DNA of 64,000 nt from Norana najaformis (GCA_964023275.1 OZ029915.1:18329775-18393774); one strand, 5' to 3'. Counted from the stretch's first letter, positions 37,108-48,404 are shown. The notes: generated by a model not told the origin, from the sequence alone. Translations and numbers: made by a program.

Positions 37108-38547
37108 GTCCTGTAGCTTTTCATTCAATACTTAAACCGGACTTTGCTGTCCTATCCTGCTTCTTCTGCTGCACCATCCCATGACCACCATCAGTCTACA
37201 TCAGTCTACATTATCAACGATTTCCATCGTAGCACTATAGATGTCTCCCTGGTTTGACCACCCTCCCCCCCGATTCTGACCTGGCACCAAAAGTGACCAA
37301 AACAACATGGCTCTTGCTGACTTGATTTGATATAGCGCCAGTGATTTAAGCAGGTCTCGCTGAAGTGGCTTTTGTGCGGTGCTGAGAAATTTTTTAGATT
37401 CACACCTAAAAATAGGCTTACCTTAATTATTCCAAATCAAATTTTGTGTAATTAACATAAAGCATAGCCCACAGTTTCAAGACAAGCTTGGTTTAGAAGA
37501 ACAAGAGAGGTGCTTAAATTACAACGCAGTCTGACTTTTGCATCAACCATTACTCTAAACTTAAACACAATCAATAGAATAATAGAAGGCGCGAAGGACT
37601 GTTAAACCAACCAACATAAATCTGTCCTTCTTGCTCATAAATGTTCTACTCGATCATTGAACACTTCGGCTCGTGCTGTATTAAAACCAGGATGATACTT
37701 AATAGACTCGAGGGCGAAAGTTTCCCGGATGCTTGTCCTAGGCCTTGGAATTCGCGCACTGTTTCTGTCCGCTCTGCCAACTCTCCGATGTCGCTCAGCT
37801 CTGAATTGGTCTCATCTTTTCCGGTCTCTATAGCCATATGAATCTCGACTGATTCTGTCCAAAGGATTGTGATTTGGAATTCAGTTTTACACAAGAAGCG
37901 GCCATCGATTAATGCCTTGTATGCCTATATTACGCTAGCGGCGCTATTAAAAAGTATTTCATCAATCTAATATAACCTGGAAACTTCTATTGACAGTATT
38001 CTGTAAACTGCAGCAACTGCTCTTGAGCACTTCATTTGACATAGCACCAGTAGTTGAACTAGTCTCCCTGGTGCAGATTTTGTGTGGCGCTGAAAGATTT
38101 CGGATACAAGTTTACATTTATATTATATTTACTATGAGAATGTGAAACTAAAGACTTCTACAGGTAAAAAAAGTAAAGGCAGAAAAAAGGTGAAGGCAAA
38201 AAGACAAAGGTAGCACACGTTTCTCTGTAACTCATTCAAACTCCCGCTAGAGGTCAAACGATCTGATCCGTCGGCTGAACCCAAACACAACCGCAGCAAT
38301 TTAAAACCTACGGATAACCATGCATCGAATGATTATATTCCACACACACATCATATTACATTTTGTCAACATTAACCGTATTTCTTATTTTTCTGTCCAA
38401 ATGAATAGATATATTTAAATCATTCTGTATACTGACAACATCCTCTATACAGTTCTTGTATCGTCAGCATAATTCAGAATTTTAATTCGTGTGGGTTGTC
38501 AGTCAATACGTAAGTGAATTGTGAAGATGTTTTGTTGCTTATTGAAG

Positions 38548-38937
38548 GATCCGGTGACGAAGAAGACGAAGGAAACATCTTCGTAAATGAGATACCTGCA
38601 ACAGCATACGACACAAGCGACGATTCACCGGCAGCAGACGAAGAACAGGAGCTTATCCCAGTCCTCGACGACGAAGTTAAGAAACACCAGACAGCCGTGT
38701 TGAAGGAAAACGCAGAGAACGGCAGAGACAAACAACCATCGACAGAAGAAGACAAGAAAGACAGCAAACAAGGTTCCCGTGAATCAGGCGAAGACGACAA
38801 AGAAGGAAGTGGAGAAGCAGAAAATCAAAACAGCGAATCTAAGGACGGAAAAGAGAAGAAAAATGAAAATGAGAAAGACGATACTGCAAATAAGAAGCAG
38901 TTGAAAGGAAGCAAGTGGAAGTATTACGGCGCATACG
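38548..38937 (+). CDS. CA-A exon 3: acidic linker and entry to CA domain
   Basis: This 390-nt exon runs phase 1 to phase 1, from TTGTTGCTTATTGAAG to TAC G|GTAAGC. It codes about 130 residues: G-S-G-D-E-E-D-E-G-N-I-F-V, then Asp/Glu/Lys/Ser-rich sequence, ending K-W-K-Y-Y-G-A-Y-G. The last nine residues begin the alpha-CA fold (W-x-Y...G of the N-terminal lobe). They match the end of CA-B exon 3 (S-W-K-Y-Y-G-V-Y-G), which anchors the frame and the paralogy. Linker exons 2 and 3 are similar in composition. Confidence 0.85.
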
Positions 38938-39039
38938 GTAAGCGAAAGGCATTCGTCAATTGTCCTTTGCTTGACATCATTGGCGGTTTACTAATGTCTC
39001 ATATATAGATAACAACAACAAAACAACAACAACAATAAT

Positions 39040-39600
39040 AAACTGTGTACTTTTATAGCGCCACTGTCATAATGTTAAAGGCATCAGTCGATAGTCGTTA
39101 CTAAGGCAAAGTTAAGACGTGAGTCCTAGAGGACACGGAACAGCCTACGGAGGAAATGAATCCACGAATACGAAGGCCAAAACGCACTTTGCAGAGCGAA
39201 CTTTTGCCGGAAGAGAGTTCAGAGTTTAGGGCCAGCGACAGAAAAGGCACACCTGCCGAGGCCTGTTTTTGTCCACACAATAGTCATATTAAGACAGTCA
39301 GACGACTTCGACTTCGTTGAGTAGAGACAAGTCTTGGGAGTCAGTATAGAGTGAAGGTATTAAGGTTGGTTGAAATGTAAAGTCTTGTATAAGATTAACC
39401 CAGTCTTGAAAATTATACGCTTTTCTATAGCAATACTTTTGGGACCGGTGATATATGTTCGTATTTTAGAGTTTTAGTGAGAGCTCTAGGTAGGATATTT
39501 GCCGGAAGGATCCGATAGAATCTTTGAAGCTTCATCAATTTAGCTTTTGAAATGCCAGAAAGAAGCAAAGACATCTGGAAACCAGCGCAGTGCCCAAACA
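39040..39600. repeat. TATAGCGCC-type interspersed repeat
   Basis: Starts TTTTATAGCGCCACTG and continues with a GAGAGTTCAGAGTTTAGGGC phrase. TATAGCGC heads also occur near 31440, 37330, 50940, 60450, 61387 and 63948. It lies in intron 3 of CA-A. Confidence 0.5.
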
Positions 39601-40294
39601 AACAAGAACAGAAAAGAGAATATGGCGCCTAAATCTAATCCACTACCCCACCTTTGATGTCACGGATGGGGTAGTTTGGCAAACCTTTATATCGAATTAA
39701 TGTGTTCACTGTATGATGGGTTGGAGTCAAACCCAAAACCCAAAATGCGAGCTGAATAGCTGTGTTGTATGACAGAGATGCACAGGTGTAGGAACATTTA
39801 AAGGAACAAAACTGTTTTTACATATGCAACATCTTAAAAGCAAAACCAACTTAATTAGACATGTTTGAATGACCCTGCAGTCGCTACACTCTCGCTAGAA
39901 ACGTAGGGTCAAAGTGCATGAGCAGATGTCTGCTCAGAAGATGTCTCCTGTTTGCTGTGAAGCTTCTACTCAGAAGATCCCTCTGCTCAACGATCCAGAG
40001 ATTTATTATGCACGAAATACGACAATACAACGCGTATCCACTCAGTGGTTGGGCAATCTACCTAGAATGAACTGCCTCAATATCTGCGTCTTCTCCTGTC
40101 TAGCTATCCTGCATAGTCAGCGCTTGAAACTGTTCTCTTACCCGAGGCCGAGCTATAGCAGTGCTTCTGGGTATAAACTTCACAGGTGCTGCATAAGTTC
40201 ACTGAATGAATGAACACATATACGGGACGCACCTATAGAGACAGTTCTAGCCGTCGATGTTGCAACTAAATGAGTGTGAATGATTTATTGGCAG

Positions 40295-40471
40295 GTCCTG
40301 GCAACTGGTCGAGGGAGTTCAGCGGATGTAACAGCGACCATCGATTTCAGTCGCCGATCAACATCGTTCCGGATCAGGCTCGCTTCGATGACACTCTGAA
40401 AAAGATCTCTTTCTCAATGAAGCACAATGAGAAGCCGTGCAACAGCAGACTGTTTAACGACGCACAAACAG
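40295..40471 (+). CDS. CA-A exon 4: first CA-domain exon, His64 to Gln
   Basis: This 177-nt exon runs phase 1 to phase 1, between TTGGCAG and G|GTCTTC. It encodes G-P-G-N-W, C-N-S-D-H-R-F-Q-S-P-I-N-I and finally R-L-F-N-D-A-Q-T. This is the segment G-P-x-x-W ... R-Q-S-P-I-x-I ... N-N-G-H of alpha-carbonic anhydrases. The Cys before S-D-H-R is the partner expected for the conserved extracellular disulfide; its mate is in exon 7. At the proton-shuttle position (His64 of human CA II) this protein has Gln, whereas CA-B has N-N-G-H-T. Confidence 0.9.
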
Positions 40472-40950
40472 GTCTTCTAAAAGTTTCATATGCCTGCCTA
40501 TGTTTATATGCTTTCTACTGCTTTAACACAGACAACTCTGCTGAAAAGCTTGGTCTTTATATGGATTGCCGGCTAATTACAGACTTATTTATAATTTCAT
40601 TTCTAAAATACTTGAACGCCTATTTTCGTAAGTTCTTAGGGCCGTGTAACACTTCTTGTTAAGAGTTCCTCGTCCATACTGCTTTAAGAATGAAATGACG
40701 ATAGCCGAATGCACGTTCGCAGCACACGATTACGCTTTGTCGGCTTCGGCAATAAGTGTCCAAATGCCGTACAGAAACGCCAGAAATGCAAAACAGACTT
40801 TAAAAATAACGTCTTTACGCAAAACTTGGACACGTTGTACCGTTGAACATACAAGAATTATTGAGCAAATTTCGCATTGACGAACTAATCTGAAATGTAA
40901 ATGAACCAGATGCTCAACAACGCTATCGACAGATGGCATAGGCTTAAGAC

Positions 40951-41050
40951 AGTGGCGGGTTTAGCTATAGGCGTGGGGGCGGTTCGCCCTGCCGCGCCCT
41001 TCATGGTGGACTGCCAGAAGGTGGGGCCCCTCTGAAAATGCTATCCCCCA
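40951..41050 (+). mobile_element. DNA-transposon end remnant (hAT-like)
   Basis: CAGTGGCGGGTTTAGCTATA, then a G-rich stretch and GTGGGGCCCC. The CAGTGGCG start is shared, inverted, with the remnant ending at 16904. It lies in the 684-bp intron between CA-A exons 4 and 5. Confidence 0.4.
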
Positions 41051-41155
41051 CGCAAGCAATCCTAGAGCCCCCAATGCCTTAAGATATATGGAAATACTTG
41101 GGGTTAGCCTGTATTCGGGGTCACACAGTTGCATTTGCGCATTTGTTTTATTTAG

Positions 41156-41298
41156 CGAAAGTGATTTTCGAGAACATGGTCATACACGTTATTGGTCTGG
41201 ACAAGAGCTACCAAGTGGCTGAGGTGCAGTTCCACTGGGGAAACACGAACAACGCTGGCTCAGAACACATAATCGCCAGCAAAAGATATCCACTGGAA
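41156..41298 (+). CDS. CA-A exon 5: zinc-site exon with His94 to Gln
   Basis: This 143-nt exon runs phase 1 to phase 0, from TTTATTTAG to GAA|GTCAGC. It encodes the G-L-x-x-x-Y-x-x-A-E-V-Q-F-H-W-G strand and G-S-E-H-I-I...K-R-Y-P-L-E. Aligned without gaps to A-Q-F-H-F-H-W-G of active enzymes, the first zinc ligand (His94) is Gln, His96 is kept, and the Glu of G-S-E-H (E106) is kept. Exon length and phases equal those I recall for the equivalent exon of vertebrate CA IX. A one-ligand-short site predicts poor or no zinc binding, as in CA-related proteins. Confidence 0.9.
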
Positions 41299-41976
41299 GT
41301 CAGCAGTTTTCACTACTTACTCGTAATAATAATTTATAGTCAATAATCGTTAGCAATAATGATAACAGACCTAATAAATTTTAGAGCTCTACCGAATATT
41401 CGTATTAAATTCGCTTCGGACCCAAAGAGTGCTCCGTATAGTTTATTCTTTTTCAGCCAAATACCGTAGTTTCTTGAATCCGAATACAAAAAATGAATGT
41501 GCTATATAAACTTTAGCGCATAGAAATAGTAAATGCGCTATATAAAATTTATGCTTCCGTTTGCAGCTTTCATTGCTGATCTAAACTTTCATAATAACTT
41601 CCGGTTTGATAGTTTTGAGTAGAACGACTCCTCGTGTTTTTATGAAATTGAAAATTGTAACCTACAAGTGCAGTCAACCGTGGATAAGCAAAGTCTAGTA
41701 TGAAAATATTTTAAGCGGACAAAATTTCTAACAAAGCCACATGCGCCGTGTGGATGCCTGCCAAATGCAAATTGAAAAGCAATGTGGCACAAGTCGCGAT
41801 TTATTTCCTATGTGTCTAAAGAAGTTCGTGTGGCTCGGGGCCTTTCGTTATGAGAACATTTTCTCAAAATTTCTTATATGTATTTAAGAAACTAGCTCGG
41901 TTTGATAATATCTTCGAACCAGTGAAAGTGTTTGAATAAAAATTTTAACTTTGTTTCTTACTGATTAGACCTTCTA

Positions 41977-42465
41977 AGGTACGAGTCGGTATTAAGAACT
42001 TACACCGAATTACATGAAATTTTACCTGGTGATAGATCTCAACTTAGATCGTCGAACGCGCCTATTCCCGTCTTGCGGAAACGGCGAAAATGACAAAAAA
42101 ATTAATTCGATTATCGTTTTATAAATAAGAAAACCGATAATCGTTTTCGAAACCGATTATCGGATTTCCGAATATCGTTTAACATCCCTACTGGTAGCGC
42201 AAGGGCATCTCTTAGTTTTGAAGGTGGCCTAGAACCAGCCGATACCTTACGACTGATATCTGCGTATGACCACTTCCGGAAATGTGTAAACATACATGGC
42301 TTCGACCGTTTCCAAATGAGGAAAAGCCTGGCTTTGAAAATTCATAAAAAATCCCGGATCGTTTCCGCAAGACGGGAATAGGTGCGTTCGACGACCTAAG
42401 TTGAGATCTATCACCAGATAAAATTTCATGTAATTCTATGTAAGTTCTTAATACCGACTCGTACC
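41977..42465. mobile_element. foldback MITE with 8-bp target duplication
   Basis: Terminal inverted repeats of about 108 bp (41977-42085 and about 42357-42465) start GGTACGAGTCGGTATTAAGA, with few mismatches. CCTTCTAA flanks the element directly on both sides (41969-41976 and 42466-42473). The middle holds further small palindromes built on CCGATAATCG. Non-autonomous; the 8-bp duplication suits hAT, Merlin or P-type transposases, and the GG terminus is more like Merlin than hAT. It lies in intron 5 of CA-A. Confidence 0.9.
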
Positions 42466-43179
42466 CCTTCTAACTTAATTGTAGGCCTATATGCCTTTTG
42501 GATAAATGCCGTGGGCCTGGAGCGCTATACTTAGCTCATATAGCTGGGATGTCATATTGTTGATCAAATTAAGGAGTATTGCAAAACTTTGCCGTGAATG
42601 GAAAATATTTGAAAAAAACGAAACATCCGAAAACTTTGAGCGACTATATTGCTAAGAACCACCGCAAAAGTAACGGCGCCTATAAATTTCTCGAGATGAC
42701 TCTGATTTTTGGACGGGGTGGGTTTCTTCTCACCCTCAAGAGAAGAGACTTCGACAATTATAATTACAGACGTGGAAATTAAATTAATAGATCATTAACA
42801 GAGCCTTGCACGCCAAGAGCTTCAGATACGGTGTCAACATCCAGAACACAATTAACTCGGTAATAACCCAAACCCGAGGATGTGTGCATTGTCTTGCTGG
42901 TAATCCCACTGACAAGTGTTCCCAGTGAAGGTTTGTTCGGTGCTACGATTGCTTTCTTGTCTAATGACAGTTAAGACATGCAAAATTTAGGATGGACGCT
43001 TTCGAAAGCTCGATGACTGTAGAACAGATGAGTTATGTTAAACATTAAGAATGTGCTTGTCTGGTTTTTACTCGAATTTAAAAATTAAGAATATTTTTAG
43101 CATTTTCCTACTTTTGCTGCTACCTACTATTAGTATTCGTATTCAGCCAAATAGTAAAATATGCTCTTTGGTAGCCCCT

Positions 43180-43325
43180 TACAGCTGTGATAAAAAGAAA
43201 GACAATAACAAAAAATAATAAAAAGTAAAAAATTATAACTACAACAATAAGCAAAATGACGACGACATCGATGATGATGATGACGAAGTTAAAGATTGCG
43301 ATGATGATGATGATGAAACCAACCA
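43180..43325. repeat. AAT/GAT trinucleotide-rich tract
   Basis: ACAATAACAAAAAATAATAA at the left passes into ATGATGATGATGACG at the right. Simple sequence only. Confidence 0.8.
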
Positions 43326-44089
43326 CTTGCTGTTTTGTAGTCGACAGTCAACTTAGTCGTGGGTTTAATTTCTGTTCTGATGCATAACTGGTTAAACTAG
43401 ATTAGACCGCTGAATTTTATGCGCCCGCCTTAAGTAGCCTACTGGTTGTGGGGGATGATGCCACGGAGTTCTGTGCTTGCGCAGCCGAATGCCAAGGCTT
43501 TTCTACGCGATTTAACCGCGTCAGTTGCCTGGCGTGGTCATTTGGAACCTTCCGCAGGATCACTTGGTTATGAAGGAACGAGATAGTGTAAGCGAACAGT
43601 GAGTTAAAGTCTATGCCTTGCTGCGTGTAAGTGGTTAGCGAGCTCAATCAGTAACGAGAAAGTTTGGGTTCCTACCTTGCTAGATGTAAAGCCCAGTGCT
43701 ACAAAATATCCGTTACACTCGGCGCCGATGCAACACCGTCGACAGCATTTGGTTCGTCAATGTCTGAAGAATATTCTAGTTTACGGAAGCACAAAAATAG
43801 TTCCAGCTAAAGAGTGCTGAACTCTTTCGAGTTTCTGCCAGTTTGATTGTGTGATGCCAGTAAGAAGCGAGCTAATGTATCTATGCAGCTGGAGACCAAT
43901 GCATTCGCCAGAGCTATCCTAGAACACATAGGGACATGACGCAAAATTCAGCGTATGTCACGAATATGCATGTATGACGATTTACAAATACCATTTATGT
44001 GACCTATGAGGGACATTCTGTAGAGTAGAAAGCAAACGCCGAAGTTACGAGCATCATCAGCCAACACAGTGAGTCGCCCTGTTTAAAGA

Positions 44090-44870
44090 TTTAAGCCATT
44101 CAAACTGCTTGAGATGAGGAGGGCTTAGTAACCACCATCCAGTACTGCACCTCCTCAAAGGCACTGGACAACAGATGCACAGACGAGTGAAAAGATTAAC
44201 TGCCAAACGAAATGAAAATTTGAGTATCATCTACATAGAAATGGTACCCTAGTAAATGATTGTCAAGCAGTGCACCTAGTTGTGTGGTGTATAGTGTAAA
44301 CAAAAGAGGACCGAGCACAGAAACCTGCGAGCCGCCATATGTCAACAATGCCCTAGATGAATAATTACCACATGAATACGCCGAATGACTGTGTAGACTG
44401 AGATAGATAGCAAACCAATGCAGGGCGGGACCAGAAACCTAAAACCATTGTTGGAGATGATGCAAAAGAAGAGAATGGTCTACAACAGTAAAAGCGTGAG
44501 ACAAGTCAAGAACAAGCGCTAATACTGTATCCCTATTCATAGAGCACATGATGTCAAAATGAACAGCTAGAAGTGCGGATTCCTTCGAATGAAACTCGCG
44601 ATATGCTAATCGAAAGGGGATATTAGTGAATTGGAAGGTAGGTGAGTTTGCACGCGATTCATAACTATACCATTAGAGAATTTTAGATACAAAATTCAAA
44701 ATTTAGATAGGTCGGTAATGAGACAAGTCACCAGGGTCAACCGATGGTTTCTTTAGGAGAAATAATGACCATGCCATGAGCAAAGACAGGCGGGAAGGAT
44801 CCCTCATACAACTATCATAGTTTTGGGTTCTGCCACCAACTGTGGTAGAATGACATTCTGTTTCGCATTG
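44090..44870 (-). mobile_element. LINE RT fragment (degenerate)
   Basis: Read on the minus strand: K-K-P-S-V-D-P-G-D-L-S-H-Y-R-P-I near 44740, S-V-L-G-P-L-L-F-T-L-Y near 44310, and F-Y-V-D-D-T-Q-I-F near 44225-44250. This is the complete motif order of a CR1/L2-like reverse transcriptase with the catalytic Y-V-D-D box. Stops and a frame change disable it. The open minus-strand stretch at 45145-45495 could be its 5' side but shows no recognised domain. Confidence 0.85.
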
Positions 44871-46412
44871 TACCTTTACATCGTTTATTAGAGATTCACT
44901 TTCAATCAGTAGTAACGCGAGCGAGATTCTAGTTCAATTGTGGAGCAAGCCACTTAGTCTACGACAAACTTTAGACTACTCTACCCATGACGATTACTGT
45001 AGCGCCAGAAGACGCTAGACTATCTTCTCTACATTTTACTACGACCTATCTGCTCGATGTCTGAACTCCGACTGCTTCTCGATGAGCGAATCTCTCTCTG
45101 ACGAGACTCACGTGCAGTTCTCCCAGTCTGCACCTTCATCTTGGTCAAACGGCCGAGCAGTCCTCCTCTTCTGGTCTTCTCTGCGGATTGACTGACTGAC
45201 CCCTGTGTGCAGTCTGCGAGCTCTTTTCTACCTGAATCCTCTGAACTCTGGGCGCATTCCTTCTGGGCCGGTCAGTACCCAAGACCCGAGCTGACATCAG
45301 CTGTCGTGTGCCTTTTGGTTCTGATTCTCCGAAGTCAATTGTATAGCTGTGGACATCCATCTGGCTATCACGTGGACCTCTCGTGCTTAGCTGCAAAGCC
45401 CCCTGATGTACCTGGAGATTGCTTGCTACCTGTGGATTGCTCAGCTTACCCCAGCGGAATCCTTTTGACGAAGCTACACTCCTGCTGCATTCCATAGCTC
45501 ACCTGCATTGCTACCAACAATAGCCCTTCCACACAGTGTAACTTGCGGCCCGTCCGTTTCTAAGAATCTGACCTCTGTAGCTTAGGGCTACTTGCTAGCT
45601 GTGTTGCTGCTCTGAACTAAGGTCCTAATAAATCATTCGCCTCACTGCCTACGCACTGGCCAGCAACGACTACTGAGTAAGTCTGGTAATCTACTGACGA
45701 CTACTACTACTTTACTTACTTACAAATATACCTGAACTAGCTCGGTTATACAACGATAAATTGATTATTTATGTAATGGTTGGACCCAGGACACGAAAAC
45801 ACACTTTCATAAGAGATGTAGGAAAACTGGCAAGAATTGAAAACTTTTATTCCAATCTAAAAAATTAAGGAACGCCGACAGTAACATGACCCATTTCAGT
45901 TGGGCAGACATTGTAGGGAATCAACTTGCAATCGATTCGAACCAAGTAACAACTATGAAGACGTGACCTAATTTGGCAAAGGAAGGAATATAACGTTCAC
46001 CTTATGGGCGACACATAAGCATAGAAAGCTAAATTGTGCCAGCCACGTTAGAGTGGATCTATACCGAGACAGTTATAGAGCAGTGGGGATACTTGTTGCA
46101 CGGAACAAACTAGATCAGCAGGTGAGACCACTCGGCTATAGAGGGCGATAATACAAAGTATCTGTCCAAATAAAGATTAATTTATATCGAAGCACGACGA
46201 TAGTTAAATGAAGTCGACTAACAGATTAATGGCGAACGATTTGATTGACAGATGCAAGTATTGTGCTACGACGAAGAGAATTTTCCGGATCTCATGGAAG
46301 CTGAATGGATGGCCGAAAACACATCATATACAATTGTCGTGCTTGCCACGCTCTTTGAGGTACTTCGATCGAAAGCACTTTGTTCACACAGCAATCGAAG
46401 ATAAGCTGCTCT

Positions 46413-46414
<2 letters not shown>

Positions 46415-46475
<61 letters not shown>
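46415..46475. repeat. (CAT)n microsatellite
   Basis: Twenty CAT/ATC units in uninterrupted succession, followed by a TTA/TAG/GTG region to about 46560. Confidence 0.95.
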
Positions 46476-46564
46476 GATTATAATTATTATTATTATTAGT
46501 AGTAGTAGTTGTAATAGTAGTAGTGGTAGTAGCATTCTTATTATTATTATTATGATAATGATCA

Positions 46565-46805
46565 TCATCATCATTTTTTCTTTTTCTTCTTCTCTTCCTT
46601 CTTCTCCTTCTTCGCATTGTTCTTCTTCTGCTCCTTCTTCTGCTTATTCTTTGTCGTCGTCTTCGTTTTGTTGTTGCTGTTGTTTTCTTCTTCTTCTTCT
46701 TCTTCATCGTCATCTTCTTCTTCTTTTTCTTCGCATTCTTCTTTTCCTTCTTCTTTACATTGTCTTTCTTCTGCTCCTTCTTCTGCTTCTTTTTCGTCGT
46801 CGTCT
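46565..46805. repeat. polypyrimidine CTT/TCT tract
   Basis: About 240 bp of almost pure pyrimidine, built of TTCTTC and CTCCTT units with CATTG and TCGTCG interruptions. Long apparent open frames on both strands here are by-products of the repeat. Confidence 0.95.
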
Positions 46806-46977
46806 ATGATCATGTGGAATTCATAATTCGATAGTTAAGTTTTTTGCATAGTTTTATGATTACTTCAATGTGTTGCCTAAAATAGCAAAACTTTATGAAA
46901 TTTGGATAACTCCATTTGAAAGTTAAAACAATGAGCATTCATATCAATGCACTTCAATCATATGCAATAAGGGCTTG

Positions 46978-47108
46978 GCTCACTAGAACCGAATCTTTTC
47001 TGCCTATCGATCTTTTTTTAACTGAGCGCCTTGGAATGAGCTGGTTCTCGTGACTTAGCTTTCGCTGGGCGCTGTAGAAATCTCGAGATTACGACTACGA
47101 CTTCTATT
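46978..47108 (+). repeat. LINE 3'-tail family, copy 4
   Basis: Distal part of the tail: CTGCCTATCGATC, ACTGAGCGCC, CTGGTTCTCGTGACTTAGC, GGGCGCTGTAGAAATCTCGA and TTACGACTACGAC end. Confidence 0.65.
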
Positions 47109-47569
47109 AGCGCTTATTTGTAGAGAAAGTAATTGGTTTAGTCGAGAGAACTTCTCGCCTGATTATCTGTATTACAAACACACTAAGCGTGTAAGACAGT
47201 TTGGTTCAGAGCAACACGAGTTCATTATTTTCGCTGCTTACGATGACTTTTGCTCAATTTTTGGAAGGCTAGGCATTTAAAAACTCCTGTTAGGCCTACT
47301 TTTATTAGCCTGGAAGAAGAATAGCCTCGTCGATGGCTGGAAGGCCGATAAAGGTCTCGGCGTCTCCTGATGATGTTCGTCAGATGTCGTTTCAATAGCA
47401 GTCGTCGCTTTATCCCGTTTTTCCTCTGCTTTCATGGTCATGCTCTCGTGTAACATTTATTGACATACGATTAGAGTGTCATCGTTTTCTGTGTCAGGCG
47501 ATCACCTTCCGTGCACGAAATTAATGTTCATAATCAATTACTAATTCATGTTTGAAAACATGTTTTCAG

Positions 47570-47636
47570 CTGTCTAACCAAGACAATCCTCTGCTTAGTT
47601 CAGTCGTGGAGAATCTCAAATCAATTCAGTCGCCAG
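47570..47636 (+). CDS. CA-A exon 6
   Basis: This 67-nt exon runs phase 0 to phase 1, from TGTTTTCAG to CCA G|GTCAGT. It encodes L-S-N-Q-D-N-P-L-L-S-S-V-V-E-N-L-K-S-I. This is the helix found after the central strand in alpha-CAs (N-P-A-x-Q-x-V-x-x-A-L-x-x-I). Length and phases match the equivalent exon of extracellular vertebrate CAs as I recall them. Its phase-0 start also equals the phase-0 end of exon 5, so the two can be joined directly in frame. Confidence 0.85.
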
Positions 47637-47707
47637 GTCAGTTACCAACAGCAGAGTCCTGCAGTGCAGTTTTCATGCAGGTATTGGAATGTAATGTGCT
47701 GTAACGT

Positions 47708-47830
47708 AGGCCTGCTCAGAGGCGGATCCAGAATTTCAGTACGGGAGCCACAGGGCGAGTGCGGAGCTAAGACGCCAGTGGGGTGAAGAGGCAAAGCCCC
47801 TGGTGGGGGTTAGAGGGCAAAGGCTGCATA
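47708..47830. repeat. GGCGGATCC/GCAAAGCCCC repeat remnant
   Basis: Begins AGAGGCGGATCCAGAATTTC, then GCCAGTGGGGTGAAGAGGCA, then AAGCCCCTGGTGGGGG. A related start (GGCGGATCCAGAAG) lies at 31687. Terminus style suggests a DNA transposon. Confidence 0.5.
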
Positions 47831-48107
47831 GCTGAGTTTATTTTACAAAATACATGTAGTCCTATGCCAGTTTGAGCTATGCTTCTTGCATCATTTTTAG
47901 GTTTTACATTGTATTCCAGTCCATATTTCGCACAAACTAATAAAAGCTGACAACACTTTATTCTCTTATACAAAAATGACCCTATTTAGAAGACCCGCAG
48001 AGGTAAATCCAGCAGGAGAATCGAAAGCCCATATGATTAAATTGAAGTTTTTGTACCTAAACTAGCACACTTGTTTACTAATATCTGCATAGGCGTGTGT
48101 ATGCGTG

Positions 48108-48165
48108 TATATATAAGTATATATATATATGTATATATATGTGTGTGTGAGTATACGTATAATTG
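48108..48165. repeat. TA/TG dinucleotide-rich tract
   Basis: TATATATATGTATATATATG followed by TGTGTGTG. Simple repeat. Confidence 0.85.
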
Positions 48166-48404
48166 TATATGTTTTCGTATAATTCTATTCGTTTACCACT
48201 TCTATCATGTACTTCTAACATAGGTCTAAATTGTTATAGGATAACTTTAGAAATGAATTTGAATGACTTCTCATGCTGTAAGGTGGTTTTACCAGCAAAT
48301 TATATTTTGCACTTACTTCACGAGGTCATCTAGAAAGCGTAGGCCTATCTGCTTCATACCTCGCACCAGCCTCAGGAAGTAGGACTACAGTGGCAATAGC
48401 ATGA

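Larger units (their letters stand above)
41299..47569 (+). other. CA-A intron 5, expected to hide one exon
   Basis: The roughly 6.3-kb interval between CA-A exons 5 and 6 should contain a short exon of about 93 nt carrying His119 and the D-G-L-A-V-L-G strand. No such sequence was recognised in the plus-strand frames. The interval holds a MITE, a LINE and microsatellites. Confidence 0.6.

Noticed and set aside
41299-41330. Read-through of CA-A exon 5 gives E-V-S-S-F-H-Y, which superficially aligns with E-L-H-L-V-H-W of active CAs.
   Set aside because: Exon length 143 nt ending at GAA matches the ancient intron position, so the extra residues are probably intronic translation. If the exon did extend, His119 would be Ser.
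42579-42782. 67-codon open frame in CA-A intron 5.
   Set aside because: No match to any CA strand and no splice phase fit with exons 5 and 6.
43500-43600. An open stretch reading V-V-I-W-N-L-P-Q after a CAG, considered as the missing CA exon.
   Set aside because: Only two or three residues coincide with the CA pattern, and both zinc-site histidines and the following strand are absent.
46029-46121. An open, AG/GT-bounded stretch of exactly 93 nt, phase 0-0, in the place where the missing CA-A exon should be.
   Set aside because: The length and phase fit well, but the translation lacks H-x-V-H-[WY]-N and D-G-L-A-V-L-G, and no pyrimidine tract precedes the AG. A chance match is more likely; a transcript would settle it.
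46208-46826. His-, Asp-, Ser- and Glu/Lys-rich open frames on both strands.
   Set aside because: All coincide with CAT and CTT simple repeats; no flanking splice logic or domain.
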